Source of the DNA: Nectonema munidae | Lineage: Eukaryota; Nematomorpha; Nectonematoida; Nectonematidae | NCBI GenBank assembly: GCA_030549495.1 | Contig: JAUIRK010000885.1 | Span: 1,208,501-1,272,500 of the forward strand | Direction of reading: 5' to 3' | DNA: 64,000 nucleotides | Shown here: in pieces, positions 1 to 11,050 of the stretch | Layout of the letters: each line of letters opens with the position of its first letter | Position numbering within the stretch: the first letter of the stretch is position 1 | Translations under genes and position numbers: made by a program | The notes under the pieces: generated by a model | What the model was told of the DNA's origin: nothing | What the model saw: the letters and a program-made list of their open reading frames with translations, nothing else | Database searches by the model: none

Positions 1-1135
1 ATAATGAATAACTTGTGATTTTAAATTGTCTATTTTAAGTTATACGGTTCTAGATTCAAATAAGTTTAGGACCTTATTAGCAGTATTGAAACTCTACCTA
101 TATCCTTACCGAGTTTAAGTCTTAGCTATATATTAATTAAATGGAAATAGCTAATTTACTACTCAACTAAATCTATCCCTTTTCTATAAAAAAAATTAGT
201 GAACAATAACTTGAAGTGTTACATATATAGGTGTTACAAAATCAAACTAAATAATTACTGTTTGAACAAAATTATATTGTTAACCTATTAACCACTTTAC
301 TTTCACATCTAGCAAATTCTATTTTACACTTTCTAGTTCTCAACGTAAAGAGTGGATTTAGAATCTCTTTAGCTAAGGGTAGTGATTGGTGGGCTAAAAA
401 AATATTTTTTTAGTGCCAATAATTTTTTTATCAAAAGTATATAACAAAATCAGGGCATGCTAAAATGTGCACATGATGGCTATTTTGACAAAAGTTTTGT
501 TCAACTCTCATATATATCCAAAAGAAGACCTTATAGAAGTTGTACTTTTAATAAAATCAGAGCTTATCTAAAAAAAGTTTAAAGTGTGTCAGATTTTTGA
601 AAAAATAATATCAATTTCTAAATATTTTTGGGCTAAATTTCTTTGGGAAATTATCTTTTTGAAAACTCTTTTACAGTAAATTGATTTAGTATTGCAATTT
701 TTTCTGAAAATAATTCCATGACCTTATTTTCGGAAAGCTCCAGTCTTCAATACTTTGATTGTTACACTGAATAATATATTATAATGCAATGATATTTGAT
801 TTTTATTGATTTTTTATTTTTAGAGAAAGTATAGATTGATTATTGAAATTTAAGTATTGTAAAAAACAATAAAATTGTTTAAAATAGCAATATTTACTTC
901 TATCTAATAATTAAAATTTTTCCAATATTTTATTATCTGCAATGGAAACCATTTATTTTTATAGATCAAAGCATAGATTACACAGTACGATCTTTTGATT
1001 AGAATATATATAGAGTTTTTAGTAGTAAAATTGAATTTTTTTGTTCACTTCTTAAAAACCATTCTGTATTATTTTCTTTATCTGCTTGCAATCTAGATTA
1101 TCGATAAATTTCATATTCAGAGACATGGTTTTACA
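1..1135. other. AT-rich stretch, no gene seen
   Basis: No reading frame with protein-like composition, no splice-flanked exon and no clear repeat pair was seen. It may be intergenic DNA or an upstream intron of the S6 gene, since the first S6 exons must lie to the left of position 3103 and were not found here. Confidence 0.5.
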
Positions 1136-1607
1136 TAGTTGCCAACCTCAGAGAAGACCAAAGCGGTAGACTTTTTTTCGAAAACGACCCATGGACCCTA
1201 AAAATTTTTTATGCTTTTTTTGCAAGTACGACAAAATGCATGAGAAGAACCTAATTTGGATTTAGTAATAATAAATTTTATTTTTGAATCCATTCTTCTT
1301 TAAAACAGTTATCGTAGCGACTTTTTGTTTTTTTTTTATCACTCATTCTTCAAGAAGTAAAAATTGGTTTACATAATTTAAATATTTTAAATATTCATGT
1401 AAAAACATAAATCGATGAAAAAAGTAAAAAACAAACAAAACAAATATTAAACACAGGATGAATATGCTCAACGTGTGCCAATAAAAATTTTAGCATTCAA
1501 AAGCTGTAAAAATTTTCTAAAAACGGTAGAACCCATCTCAAAAGCGGTAGACAAAAAAAAGTCGAAAAGCGGTAGTCTACCGCCGAAAGCCGTAGAGTTG
1601 GCAACTA
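1136..1607. mobile_element. Inverted-repeat non-autonomous DNA element (MITE)
   Basis: The left end reads TAGTTGCCAACCTC and the right end GAGTTGGCAACTA, an inverted pair. Just inside both ends lies the motif GCGGTAGAC or its complement, repeated several times (near 1163, 1524, 1541, 1570 and 1580). The 470-bp interior is AT-rich and non-coding. Terminal shape and size fit a hAT-like MITE, but no matching 8-bp target duplication is visible, so the superfamily is inference. Confidence 0.6.
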
Positions 1608-3102
1608 ATCATCATTCTCGGATAATTCTTATCCTATATCTTTAGTGTAAAATAAGTCTTTTATTTATGAATTTCTTTTTGACTTGATCTCTTCATATAT
1701 TTGAAAGACGAGTGATTAGTTAACAATAAATGTTCGAGGAAGCAATTAATGGCGTATGAAAGAAAAATAATTAGCGCATAAAAATCCTTATTTCCTTATT
1801 CTATTTTTTATAAATCTGTTTACTTTTAATTATAAAATAGCATGCTTGGTTTTTTAGGAAGAAATGATTTTCATGCGCTTGTTTTGATATTTAAAAATTA
1901 ATAGCCTTAATGGTGAGACGATAAATTTTCCGACTAAGCTTCAGATTATGATTAAATTATTGAAGTCTTTGTCAATTTTTATGTATTTTATTTCTTCAAA
2001 AGGTGATTTTTTTCATTGTATCATTTTTAGACTAAAAATTTTTGTAAAAATATTCTAAATGAAGTAATGCTTCTACTTTTTCGCTCTTTTTAAAATTTAA
2101 TTTCTAATTTTTACTCTGAAATTATCATCGTTGAAGCGAAAACGGTTCTCGCTAATCAAGGTCAAATAATCACAATTGGGATTATTTGGCAGGATTTGAA
2201 ACTGGTCGTTATAGCCAGGCGTAACAAATAAATTCTGAAGATGGAGGGCGCTACCTCCCCACCCCTGTCGCTATACATATTCAGCGTTCTCATTAGGTTC
2301 TGCTTTATTTTAAATTGTAAAATCATTTACCAAAAGTAGGTGTCGCACAAATATATCTAAAGTTTTAATTTCGGACCAACTTTTTACAATATCTATAGTC
2401 ATTATGTAGTCAAACCTGATTTACGTATCACTTCACTAAGCCACGATCTCTTCCCAAAGACCGCCCACCTTTGATTGTTTCCTTAAGTAGTCTCTAGAGT
2501 TTTAATGAATTTATTTATATCTATTTATAAAATGATAAATATAATTATTTAAAGAATTCAAACAGGTACTCAAGTCTTACGAGTACCAGGTCATGGGTTT
2601 TATCCCCAAGGTTCATGATTCTTAAAATAAAAATCACAAATAACTCTGATTAACCAACCACCTTGAATCAAAATTCGAGCATACATCCAAACCGCTGAAA
2701 GTGCTTTGATATGCAATCAACCAACCGACCAACTTAGTTCTTATATATGTATCAAGAGTTAAATGGTATCGTTTTTATTTTTTTAACTAATTATCTTAAT
2801 ATAATTCTATACGTAATTTGATTCTCGATCAGGATGTTTTTTAAGTTTTTAATGATATATTATATTGATAATATATTGTATCCTAAATATTTCTCTAGCA
2901 ATCTTTTTTGTTTAAACTAAATAGTATTTTAACTTCATATAGACTCATGGAGTCAAAAATTCGTGTCACTAAAAATAAATTTGTTTGAAACTATACTTTT
3001 TTGTTTAATTCTTTTTATTTCAAACGAATGATCCTTCAGCGCTTTACTTTTTTGATTAAAATTCTTTCCCACTTTTACTTATAACGTCTTTATTTATTTT
3101 AG
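1608..3102. other. Non-coding DNA upstream of the first visible S6 exon
   Basis: This stretch ends in a polypyrimidine-rich acceptor (ttattttag) directly before the S6 exon, so at least its 3' part is intron. I looked for the missing S6 exon encoding the region around the family's FYEKRM and EEWKGY motifs and did not find it. Around 2570-2620 there is a B-box-like GGGTTTTATCCCC with a weak tRNA-like context, too poor to call a SINE. Confidence 0.45.
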
Positions 3103-3313
3103 GGCTATATTTTGCGTATAAACGGTGGCAATGATAAGCAAGGTTTTCCTATGATGCAAGGTGTTTTAACAAGTGGACGCGTGAGGTTACTGCTCAATAA
3201 AAAACATAAATGTTTTCGCCCTCGCAGAAAAGGCCAACGAAAGCGAAAATCAATTCGAGGATGCATTGTTGATTCGAATTTGAGCGTTTTGTCTTGTTCC
3301 ATTGTTAAAAAAG
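3103..3313 (+). CDS. RpS6: 40S ribosomal protein S6, internal exon (about residues 47-117)
   Basis: S6 is a component of the small ribosomal subunit and the classic S6-kinase target. The exon translates as [20 protein letters not shown] and continues through [31 protein letters not shown] and IVKKG, matching eukaryotic S6 almost residue for residue. It starts after a clear acceptor (ttattttag) and ends in phase 1 before gttttg, a weak donor. The next exon restores the codon as Gly. The part encoding the first 46 or so residues, including the start Met, is not in the window. No stop or frameshift is visible, so I read this as the live gene. A processed copy is excluded because introns are present. 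Confidence 0.95.
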
Positions 3314-3518
3314 GTTTTGATTTTCTTTTACATCATTTTATACTGTTAATAGAAATAGTTTGATACATACGAGTTTTAGTTGGCTCTGTTTGGCATCTTA
3401 TATATTATTGCTATTGCTTGTATTTTTGCCACGTTTGAGAGGTTATAAAACCCATTTGCTAATAGTGATTTAAGGTTATCATACAGTGATACAACAAATC
3501 AATTCTCGAATAAAAATC

Positions 3519-5613
3519 ACTGATAACTGAACAACAAATTAAAAAAAAAAATTTACTGGAGATGTGTAAAGTGATTAAGACTAATTTGGGTACGCTGATT
3601 TCAAAAATCATAACCGTTTTGCTGTATCACGTCAGGATTTTCAGGAACAGAAATATTCCCATTGCCTAGAAGTCAGGATTTCAATGAAATTTACATATGT
3701 CTAACATGTCCATTTCGTACAATTGTTAACTTGTGTTATATTTCTTTCTTTCAGATAAAGATGAGTAGGCGTTCCTGTACCAATCATCCTGACAACTTCT
3801 GTTATGTCTGTGATCGGTATACCAAAAAAGATCAACAGCGAAGTATATCTACAGCAGTGAAAATGAAGGCCGCCTACTTTCACTACTTCGGGTGTAAGGT
3901 GGGGGACCAAGAGCTGGGCACCACACATCTGTGACAAGTGTCACACAACTTGATAGTGGTTGGTGGGCAAGCGCGCGAGCATGCCATTTGCGGTGCCCAT
4001 GATATGGCGTGAGCCGCAGAATCATCATGATGATTGTTATTTCTGCTGCACAAGCATCGCCGGCTTCAACAAGAAGAATAAAGGTCACATCAAGTACGCT
4101 GACTGCGTCTCTGCTTGTAAACCTGTGCCTCATGATGACGAGAACCCCGTTCAAACACCTCCAGCTGATCAGAAAATAGCTGTAAGCAGTGGTGAAGAGA
4201 ATGGCGATGATGAACCTTTTGAACCCGACCTTCTGAACCAGGGAGACTTAAATGATCTTGTAAGAGATCTTTTGCTGTCAAAGGCGAAGGCAGAGCTGCT
4301 TGGATCAAGGCTGCAGCAGTGGAATCTACAGGAACCTAACACCATGTTATCCTTGTTCAGAGCACGTCACAGAGACGTGGCTGAGTTCTTTGAGATGGAA
4401 GACACGATGACATTCTGCAGTGACATCAACGGTCTGTTGAAAGAACTTGGGTGTGATCACGATCCTGCAGACTGGCGCCTCTTCATCGACTCGGGGAAGA
4501 ACAGAAGGCTGTTTTGCTCCACAATGGCAACGAGAAACCATCAGTCCCACTAGCTCGCGCGTTCGGCATGACAGAGACCTATGAGACTATGCGGCAGCTG
4601 CTTGATTCCATCAAGTACAATGACTTCAACTGGCACATCTGCGGAGACTTGAAAGTGGTGGCGCTGTTGTTAGGGCTGCAGTCAGGCTACACGAAATACA
4701 TGTGCTTCCCTTGTCTCTGGAATAGCAGAGACGACAAGAATCACTGGACGAAGAAAGATTGGGAAGAGCGAAAGGAGCATGTACCTGGTCGACACAACGT
4801 GAAACATGTCGCCCTTGTCGACCCAGCCAAGGTTTTCCTTCCACCACTCCACATAAAGCTCGGCTTGATGAAAAGTTTTGTACGGGCAATAGATCTGAAT
4901 GGGCGTGGGTTTTTATACCCCAAGGAAAAGTTTGGCAATACCTGGTCGGGGGCCAAGATCAAGTATGGTGTCTTTGTTGGACCGCAAATCCGACAGATTA
5001 TGAAGGACGAAACTTTTCCGACAACTCTAAACCCCAAAGAGCTTGTGGAGGAGCTTCAAAGCTATGACGGACAACTTCTTGGGGAACGAGCGCGCGGACA
5101 ACTATGAAGAAATAGTGCAGCAGCTGCTGGAGTCCTTCAGGAAACTTGGCTCCAGGATGTCTCTGAAAATCCATTTCCTACACCAGCACCTGAACTTCTT
5201 CTCTGACAACTTAGGAGCAGTCTCCGACGAGCACGGCGAGCGATTTCACTCATGGAGACGCGTTACCAAGGGCGGCACAACCCGAACATGATGGGCGATT
5301 TCTGCTGGTTCCTGCATCGTGAAACTGACACAGAGCAGCACAAACGCAAAGCCAAATGCCTAAAGCATTTTTAATTACATTCTAGTGGAGTTTTTCTGTA
5401 ATTTCTATAATTTTGAAGCATTCATGATGAAATAAATGAATTTTTGTAAATTTCATTGTAATCCTGACTTCTAGGCAATGGAAATATTTCTGTTACTGAA
5501 AATCCTGGCGTGATACAGCAAAACGGTTATGATTTTTGAAATCAGCGTACCCAAATTAGTCTAAATCACTTTATACGTCTTCAGTTAAAATTTTTTGTTG
5601 TTCAGTGTAAGTG
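3519..5613 (+). mobile_element. Long-TIR DNA transposon, unassigned superfamily (copy 1)
   Basis: Inverted repeats of about 170 bp bound this element. For example GACTAATTTGGGTACGCTG near 3579 is mirrored near 5560, and the inner ends read CATTGCCTAGAAGTCAGGAT on both sides in inverse orientation. The arms differ at only a few positions. The interior (about 3760-5350) is far less AT-rich than the surroundings and carries the decayed protein described in the next entry. It lies within an S6 intron. Exact outer limits are uncertain by about 10 bp and I see no convincing target duplication. Confidence 0.85.
3752..5292 (+). pseudogene. Zinc-binding plus RNase H-like transposase-type protein, broken (copy 1)
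   Basis: Successive + strand frames encode one protein family that I know as a repetitive, unnamed family in arthropod and cnidarian genomes. In order: an N-terminal CYVC zinc motif with YFGCKVGDQ; FAVPMIWREP and CYFC; an acidic linker; LNQGDLNDLVRDL and AELLGSRLQQWNL; DWRLFIDSGK; ICGDLKVVALLLG; CFPCLW; LPPLHIKLGLMK; VGPQIR; and near the end VSDEHGERFHSW. FIDS, GDLK and DEHGE are spaced as expected for the three acidic residues of an RNase H-fold transposase, which is my inference. The reading frame changes near 3935, 4500 and 5070, so this copy is not expected to make protein. Confidence 0.75.
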
Positions 5614-6099
5614 GTAAGTATGGTAGTTGCTAAGGAGTTTTAAATAAAATAAAAATTGAAGAGTGGATTCTTTATATATGCAATGCTATAAAAATAAAGT
5701 TGTTTGGGGGTGTATGATATCCCAAATACATAGTTAGCGTATCATCAAAGGACAATCCTAATTGTTTGTGTAACGTATTTAGAATTTGAAAGACAAACTC
5801 ATCAAACGAGTAGTACTCTCTTAACTCTTTTATGCTCAGAGGTCACATAAAATAAAATCCTCTTTTTTAAGTCATAAATCCATTCGAAAAGATAAGATGA
5901 GGGATTCATTCCTGTATCGTTGAACTTTTCTACTCATATCTCATTATAACTTTATTTGTGTGATTGAGTTGCTCACTTGCTTTTTTTTCAATTTTATTAC
6001 CCAGCATTTGTAAAGCTCATAATGTATTATAAAATTATTTTCAATTATGTTTTGTGAAAGTATTCCTTCATATCTGACTTAAATTGTTTGTAAATCTTA
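5614..6099. other. Intron DNA, nothing recognised
   Basis: AT-rich S6 intron sequence between the long-TIR element and the piggyBac relic. No coding pattern or repeat pair was recognised. Confidence 0.5.
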
Positions 6100-6860
6100 A
6101 ATAGGACGGGCTAAATATCATTTTTCTTCAGACTCGGATTCTTCTGTTTATGTCTTAACCTCCAATTCTCCTGACGATAAAATTTAAAGTAAAAAATAGC
6201 ACAGGTAGAGAAGTGAATCAAAAGGTACAAAAGTAGTCTTGAATTTAGTAAAAAATGGAGATTACTGACAGAAAAATAACTTGTGATAACATTTTTCAAA
6301 TCTTACTTTGCTTTGCGAGCTTTTATAAAAGAAACTGGCACCAGAGCTTCAAATATCTCTTACTTCTGCCAAAAAATCTCGTGTCCTAAGACGAACACGG
6401 TAATTAATTTAATTTCTTCATTGCTTCATAACCAAAAGTTGATTTGCAGCTCGAAAAAGCCTGAGATAATTATGACCTATAGTGCGACAAAGCCGGGTGT
6501 TGACTTTTTGGACAAAATGGTGCGTACCTACCCATAGTACAAGAAGATGGCCATTGGCATTATTTTTCAACATTCTTGATGTTTTAGCTTTTAATTCAGT
6601 TATCATTTGGAACAATTTAGACAAGTGATTCCCGACCTTTTTTAGGCGACTCCAATTATATTTCTCAAAATATGGACGTGACCCCGCTAATTTAGTTGCA
6701 TATACTTTACTAAAACTATATGATTAGCTGGCTGCAAAAGTAAGGGACGACAATTGTAATGAATATATCTGTAAGAAAGTTACTTTAATTTTGTCAAGGA
6801 CAAAACTAACATCATTAAATTTTATTATATTCACGGCATTATGAATTTTAAAACTTGACA

Positions 6861-6999
6861 TTAACCCATTTAGGACCAAGCAAAGCAAACGATATCTAAA
6901 AAAAACGCTGACGATTTATATTCAAAGTCATTGAAAAAAGCAGACGAAGATGAAATTACTTATGTTCCAAAATAGGAACATTGGTCGTAAATGGGTTAA
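6861..6999. mobile_element. TTAA-flanked MITE, piggyBac type (copy 1)
   Basis: A 131-bp unit with 15-bp inverted ends CCCATTTAGGACCAA and TTGGTCGTAAATGGG, one mismatch, bounded by TTAA on both sides. TTAA targets and ends starting with CCC are the piggyBac signature. It contains an internal short inverted pair, GTTCCAAAATAGGAAC. A second copy lies at 26250-26387. Confidence 0.85.
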
Positions 7000-7074
7000 T
7001 TAAAACAACCACTTCTGGAATAATATTCTGTCACATTCTTTAAAAAACAAGCTAAAGGTGTGAAATGGTAAATT

Positions 7075-8480
7075 AATTTTAATTCGAGCCTTGGGCTTGA
7101 ATCAGCTTGCTGATTTTCTCTATTCGTGGTTCAGTCTTGAAAAGGGCTACCTTCAAATTATGTTTCGGTTGCAGCCACAGCTTCAACCTTAGCCTTTAGT
7201 TTTGATGGCAGTCTAGAGCTGCAAATCGTGATTCACAGAATTAGGTTCTAGCGAGGGGCAATAACACTTTCACAGCCTTGAATCCAAGGACTGGTTTCTT
7301 TTTTTCACAACATTCCAGAACACACTTAGAGTTTGTCGCTGAAAGTTAATACGAATAGTTTCCTCATGCGCGATAACTATAAGCTCCTCTTGAAGATTTT
7401 GGATAGAAGACTCTTCTACTGAAAGATCCTCGGCTTCGATATCGAAGGGTCTTCGCAAACCTTTATATTCTCATGCAGCTCTCCACCGGGAATGTACCTG
7501 TCCACTGCCTCAGCTTTTTTTGAAAGCCTTGAACTTTTCTGACACAGATTTATTGTCTCATCTTTTCTTTGCATGGACATATTCAGCAAATTCAACGCTG
7601 AAAATATGTCTGTCAGATATGCCTGTTTTAGCAATCACCTTGGTTCTGCAAGCCTTGATGTCAGTACATGAGCAAGGTTTTCTCGGTGAAGCAGGTAATG
7701 AGTTACTATCAGTGTGGAGTTGACTTGTTTTACTCTGGCAGTGAAACCTTGACGTGCATCTAACATTGCAGGTGCTCGATCCGAGCACACACTTTAGTGC
7801 TGATCACATTTTTCTTTGATGAAACTATCAATCAACTAGAAAAGACCTTCACCTCTTGTCTCCAGTGATTTACTGAACAGAAAGTTTTCTTCAATGTTAC
7901 TCTTCCTTTGGTGCCACTCATATACGATCCTAGCATCGTTACCGACGTCAGTCAACTCATCCATCTCTAAACTAAATTTTCCTCTCTCCTTGATGGCGGC
8001 CACTGCCTATTACTTAATGTCTTGCGACATCTCTTGAATTCTTAGGTTGATTGTGTTATCTGACAGCAGAATAGCTTCATTTTTTTACTACAGCATCTCC
8101 AAGTATGGTACAAACCATAATCAAGGGCTGCTAGCTTCACCATGTGTGTGGCTGCATATACTTAGCAATTTCCCAGATAAGATACAAGTGTTGCTTGTTG
8201 AACAGAATACACTCCCTTGTGTAGAGACTATAGAGTTGTCACCCCTAACGATTGAGTTGTTTTTCTTTGCTCTTAAAAAACTCAAGACCTTTCTCTTCCA
8301 GAGTTGGATGTTTTCCTTGGAGATGTCGCTTGAGATTATTTTCTTTAAGCGACTCGTGACTGACCACTTCCCGACATACAACGCATTCTGGGTTTCCGGT
8401 TCCATCATCGATGAGACAACGTAAATCCAGTGCTAAAAATTATTCTTTCTACACCAGTTTTCTGGACATCACTAAAGAAA
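7075..8480 (-). pseudogene. hAT transposase (ZBED/Charlie-like), broken
   Basis: Read on the minus strand, frames starting near 8480 give a decayed BED-type zinc finger (related to CVVCREV..SLKEN..KRHL), then SHTHGEASSP, a KFSLEMDELTDV block, CSDRAPAMLDARQGF, then FDIEAEDLSVEESSIQNLQEEL, INFQRQTLSVFW and the C-terminal dimerisation motif LLPLARTYFCESRFAAL (7100-7200). This order is that of vertebrate ZBED5/FAM200-like and arthropod hAT transposases. Many stops and frameshifts interrupt it. Confidence 0.8.
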
Positions 8481-9159
8481 TCTGAAATGAAATATAAATT
8501 AAATTAAATTGCTAACCCACCCCTTTTGGGCACCACTCCCATCTATAGGGTTGGTGTGCATAACAAACACATATATACAGACACATCGAGAAATTGTATA
8601 AAAGATATTAAAAAAACTTACGAAAAATTATAACGAGGAAAAGATGTAATTCGTTTAAAATGAAAATAGCGTATATATTATTTCTTAAAATTGTACAAGA
8701 AAAGCATGAGATACTGGTTATTTGACAGCTTTTTTTCTACTCTCTCTATGTCTTTCTTTAAAAGATATGAAGATTAAAGTTGATTTATCATTTTTGCGCG
8801 TTGTCTTCGTACTTTTCTTCATTTATCTTTGTTAAAAATAGATAAGAAATTATCCACAACCAATATGTGACTATATCCTAAAAACTCTTAGAATCAAGAG
8901 TTGGCAATGTTTTTATTTTGAGGTCTTGGCGGCCCAAGGTTGGTAAACAAGAACAATGTGAAGATAAAATGGAGAAACTTTTTGACAAAGAGTTGTTTGG
9001 AATTAATGATTAAGTTGATACCTGGATCTGTAAAATTCAGAGAGTCTGAAAAACAAAAAAGATGTTATTTTTGCGACATAAGCAAATACAGAAAAACAAA
9101 AAGTGTTGTCATAAATGTGCAAGAAACATATGTAAAGCACATTAAAATATAGTGTGTTC

Positions 9160-10240
9160 AAAATGTTAAAGCCAATTTTTTCCAAATAAAGTATTATTTT
9201 TGAAAAAAGAATGTTTTTTTTAATTATATATTACAACAAAGTATTAAAATAACGATAAAAAATTTTTTTACTTATATAAATCTAGGCTCCAGTCCTTTGT
9301 TTTCCTTATGGAGTGTGTCAAATAAGTCATTAGAACGAATAGTTTGTCTATTTCTGAAAAGAAGGCGTTTGTTCAATCATTCGAATCCTTCACCACACTC
9401 GAATTGAATGAAGATATTTGAAGTTGTAGCTGATGACACCGTTTCACCAGATGAGAATTTAGACAAATTTTGATCACTAGGTTTTAAGTGTATCTTCATG
9501 GTTTGATGGCTTAAATTAGACTATTATAAACAATAAGATATTGGTTTCTGTGGAAACTTGGTACAATCTAATGTTATTTGAGGTTTTGCATAACTTTGGT
9601 TTCTCTAGTTTTCACTCCATTTTACCAGTCATATTAAAGTCTATTTAATGAGAAAACTATATAAAAGAGTTTTTACAGATTTGGCCATACTGTCATGTCC
9701 TTTATCTATTGTATCACTTGTGGTTTCATTGACCTGGGTCTATTGATAAAAAAATTTGAAATAACAATCGAATTTTGGAAAATAATTTCAGATTGCCCTG
9801 CAAATGAAATCCAAATCGATTTTATTCCATCAAATTCAAGAAAGAGTGAAAGATTTATAAATTGCGTTTTAATGTTACACAAATTTTGGTTCATATTTAA
9901 ATAATGCTTAATCGATTCTAATAAAATTTAGAAGAAGGTTTGGTAATAGTGTTTTTTTTATTATAAATATCAAATTCTACATTCACCTTATATGCAAAAT
10001 AGCATCTAAGAGTTGCGACATTGTTCTTATTAAGATAAGTAATTCTGTCCATATAAAAATTAACATGGTGGAAGAGATTAGTGCAAATTTGAAAAAATAT
10101 TCAAATTGAACTGCACAAGAGATATAAAACCGTTTATAGATATTGCTTTTTTTTAATTTTTGTAAAAATACTGAATTTATTTCAAATTAATTGTATATTT
10201 GTTTTTTTAGTTGTCAATATCTCATCCTAGGGAAGAATAT
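9160..10240. other. Intron DNA with one shared 29-bp repeat
   Basis: Mostly AT-rich, without recognisable coding. Positions 9423-9451 carry GTTGTAGCTGATGACACCG followed by TTTCACCAG, which recurs with two changes at about 46716-46744. This shows that a dispersed repeat of unknown type is present in both places. Confidence 0.4.
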
Positions 10241-10249
10241 AATCTTCCA

Positions 10250-10326
10250 TAGCTCAACAGATGGTGAGGATAGTCGGAATCGAGACCAGACCAACTGGAT
10301 CTAGACCCTACGCTCCCACCACTACG
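10250..10326 (-). repeat. tRNA-derived SINE head
   Basis: On the minus strand a tRNA-like stretch begins with an A-box-like GTAGTGGTGGGAGCGTAGG (about 10308-10326) and has a B-box-like GGTCTCGATTCC (about 10276-10287), spaced as in a tRNA promoter. It lacks a normal cloverleaf and sits just ahead of an S6 exon in intron DNA, so it is read as a SINE and not a tRNA gene. Its 3' limit is not clear. Confidence 0.5.
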
Positions 10327-10602
10327 TCTATTAATACATGTTTAATGAATGAACTTGTTAATTCAGAACTATGATTTTCATACGATGTTCGTATTTTATG
10401 TATACAGACAGACGTGTTTAATCAAATTAGTTAAAAAAAGAAGTTAAATAGCCTGATTGCTCTTTCTTGTTGCCAGATTAGACTGTCTCTACATCAGCAT
10501 TACATGTCATTCCAAAAAACAATTTTTGTTTGAAACTGAATGAACACTTCTGCATTTGTTTTTTTATTGTAATTTTTCTTAAAATTTCCTTTTTTTATTA
10601 AG

Positions 10603-10752
10603 GCTTAAATGAGATCCCTGGAATAACAGATTCCGAACTCCCTCGACGTTTAGGACCAAAAAGAGCTACGAAGATCAGAAAACTTTATAATTTAAAAAAA
10701 GAAGATGATGTCAGACAGTATGTCATCAGACGCTTGCTACCAATGAAAGAAG
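10603..10752 (+). CDS. RpS6: 40S ribosomal protein S6, internal exon (about residues 117-166)
   Basis: After the acceptor tttttattaag this exon translates as [20 protein letters not shown], then [20 protein letters not shown] and [10 protein letters not shown], collinear with the middle of eukaryotic S6 ([36 protein letters not shown] in known members). It begins in phase 1, completing the Gly codon begun at 3313, and ends in phase 1 before the donor gttaac. No damage is seen. The following intron is about 14.9 kb, very long for a ribosomal protein gene, and is filled with transposon relics. Confidence 0.95.
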
Positions 10753-10911
10753 GTTAACTTATTTAAATTATTTATATTTATTTTAGATATGATCAAATGC
10801 TGTACGAATTTGCGACATTTTCTTTTTATGATATTTGTGTAAGAAAAGGACACATCATTATTATGATTCGCTAATTGAATTCAACAGGCTTTTGTTCAGT
10901 ACCAGATTTTT

Positions 10912-11050
10912 TCCACAAAAAGCAGACCACAATAAGTAATTTGATATAAAACTACCTTTAACTAGCTTCCTTTGTTAAAGGACCTATGTGATTCCTTCAT
11001 TAAATTTAGGTTTATATCAAATTACTTAATTTTGTCTGCTTTTTTTGTAA
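10912..11050. mobile_element. Short inverted-repeat element (MITE-like hairpin)
   Basis: The left arm (about 10912-10955) runs CACAAAAAGCAGACCACAAT then AAGTAATTTGATATAAAAC. The right arm (about 11007-11050) is its complement: GTTTATATCAAATTACTTAA then TTTTGTCTGCTTTTTTTG. About 40 bases pair with few mismatches around a 50-base loop. No target duplication is obvious and no protein is encoded. Confidence 0.65.

Larger units (their letters stand above)
6626..8943 (-). mobile_element. hAT (Charlie-like) DNA transposon inserted in the piggyBac relic
   Basis: The ends are degenerate hAT termini: TGATTCCCGACCTTTTTTAG on the left and, read inward from the right, CCAACCTTGGGCCGCCAAGA. The flanking 8-mers are TAGACAAG (6618-6625) and TAAACAAG (8944-8951), 7 of 8 identical, as expected for an aged hAT target duplication. 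The element carries a broken transposase on the minus strand and, near its left end, a TTAA-flanked MITE. Confidence 0.8.
6100..9152 (+). pseudogene. piggyBac transposase relic, split by a hAT insertion
   Basis: The left part (6100-6617) carries frameshifted piggyBac catalytic-domain pieces: GTKVVLNLV, a DNIF motif like the family's DNFFTS, then KPEIIMTYSATKPGVDFLDK and a wobbly version of the RWPM..F.NILD helix ending in VIIWNN. The right part (8944-9152) continues with RNFLTKSCLELM and the Cys-rich C-terminal motif CYFCDISKYRKTKS, then a stop. The two parts join sensibly across 6618 and 8951, where a near-identical 8-mer flanks a hAT element. The catalytic N-terminal half is missing and there are several frameshifts, so it is dead. 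Confidence 0.8.

Noticed and set aside
2560-2740. Possible tRNA-derived SINE with GGGTTTTATCCCC
   Set aside because: Only a weak B box; no A box at the right spacing.
8510-8570. Opposed ACCACTCCC/GGGTTGGTG text inside the hAT element
   Set aside because: Too short to separate from the hAT element's own sequence.
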